64,000 nt of DNA from Symploca sp. SIO3C6 (GTDB lineage: Bacteria > Cyanobacteriota > Cyanobacteriia > Cyanobacteriales > Coleofasciculaceae), in NCBI GenBank assembly GCA_010692425.1, contig JAAHHJ010000005.1, positions 119,727-183,726 on the forward strand. Reading direction: 5' to 3'. The translations under genes were made by a program, and so were the position numbers. Under the pieces are notes generated by a model. The model did no database searches, was not told the DNA's origin, and worked only from the letters and a program-made list of their open reading frames with translations. This document shows positions 63,878-64,000 of this stretch, piece after piece (the first letter of the stretch is position 1; every line of letters starts with the position of its first letter).

Positions 63878-64000
63878 ATGGCTCACCCTTACTCTCAGGA
63901 TTTGCGCCTACGTGCCCTCTATTTAATCACTAGCGGTATGTCGATAAGTAAAGTTAGTCGAACGCTAGATATTAGCAGAACTACCCTCTATAAATGGCGA
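63878..64000 (+). CDS. IS630-family transposase, N-terminal part (runs off the right edge)
   Basis: MAHPYSQDLRLRALYLITSG MSISKVSRTLDISRTTLYKW R is the N-terminal helix-turn-helix of IS630-family transposases. The gene continues beyond the window, so its integrity is unknown. The 250 bases upstream (63629-63877) are AT-rich and hold the palindrome AGCGCTGCGCGCT near 63812; this may include the left end of the element. Confidence 0.85.
   Translation, partial: MAHPYSQDLRLRALYLITSGMSISKVSRTLDISRTTLYKWR

Overview
The window is chromosomal DNA from a cyanobacterium. The HIP1 octamer GCGATCGC recurs throughout. The genes include phytoene synthase and desaturase, the NDH-1 subunit NdhN, a CpcS/CpeS-type phycobilin lyase, the circadian redox protein LdpA, a Ycf45-like ATPase, a folate-biopterin transporter and STAND/kinase/WD40 signalling proteins. 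The mix of signalling genes and IS debris suggests a large-genome, probably filamentous, species. The genus cannot be resolved from the sequence alone.

Layout. 1-4.8 kb: crtB (partial) and crtP on the minus strand, a DUF4870 membrane protein, then prfC on the plus strand. 4.8-10.2 kb: a 1296-residue membrane NACHT protein with an expanded Gly/Ala/Val repeat tract, a small helix-turn-helix protein and a Uma2-type nuclease. 10.3-27.8 kb: one long minus-strand block, rplC-rplD-rplW-rplB-rpsS-rplV-rpsC-rplP-rpmC-rpsQ-rplN-rplX-rplE-rpsH-rplF-rplR-rpsE-rplO-secY-infA-rpsM-rpsK-rpoA-rplQ-truA-rplM-rpsI-rpmE-prfA. It lacks adk and rpmJ, which usually sit between secY and rpsM in cyanobacteria. TnpB debris lies just upstream of rplC, before ndhN.

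29-36 kb: folK, then a minus-strand group coding for an EgtD-like methyltransferase, a NUDIX hydrolase, an SDR and a divergent dihydropteroate-synthase-like protein, then a phycobilin lyase, argD and an SH3 protein. 36.5-43 kb: housekeeping genes (ruvC, yvcK-like, tsaE, tRNA-Gln, ycf45-like, ldpA). 43-52 kb: a signalling and mobile region with an operon NB-ARC / kinase-WD40 / 60-residue protein / 150-residue protein / VWA, a second copy of the helix-turn-helix gene, an RHH-TnpB element and another kinase. 52-59 kb: a carotenoid oxygenase between two inverted MITE-like elements, a folate-biopterin transporter, a CHASE2 cyclase, a double Usp protein and an RTX-repeat protein.

59.6-62.5 kb: an apparent zinc-starvation island with a Zur-like palindrome, a collapsed hemB paralog, a COG0523 GTPase, a second Zur-like palindrome, a decayed second COG0523 gene, and folE with a strong terminator. 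62.5-64 kb: an IS graveyard with IS630 fragments, an IscB/RRXRR remnant, an internally deleted IS1634-type element with both terminal repeats, and the start of an IS630 transposase running off the window.

The two most promising systems are (1) the cluster around the DHPS-like protein, which may make an unusual pterin-derived compound, and (2) the zinc-sparing island, where paralogs of Zn enzymes sit under Zur-like sites and several have decayed. The NB-ARC/kinase-WD40/VWA operon is a third candidate. All calls were made by eye from the translations and sequence; no database search was run.
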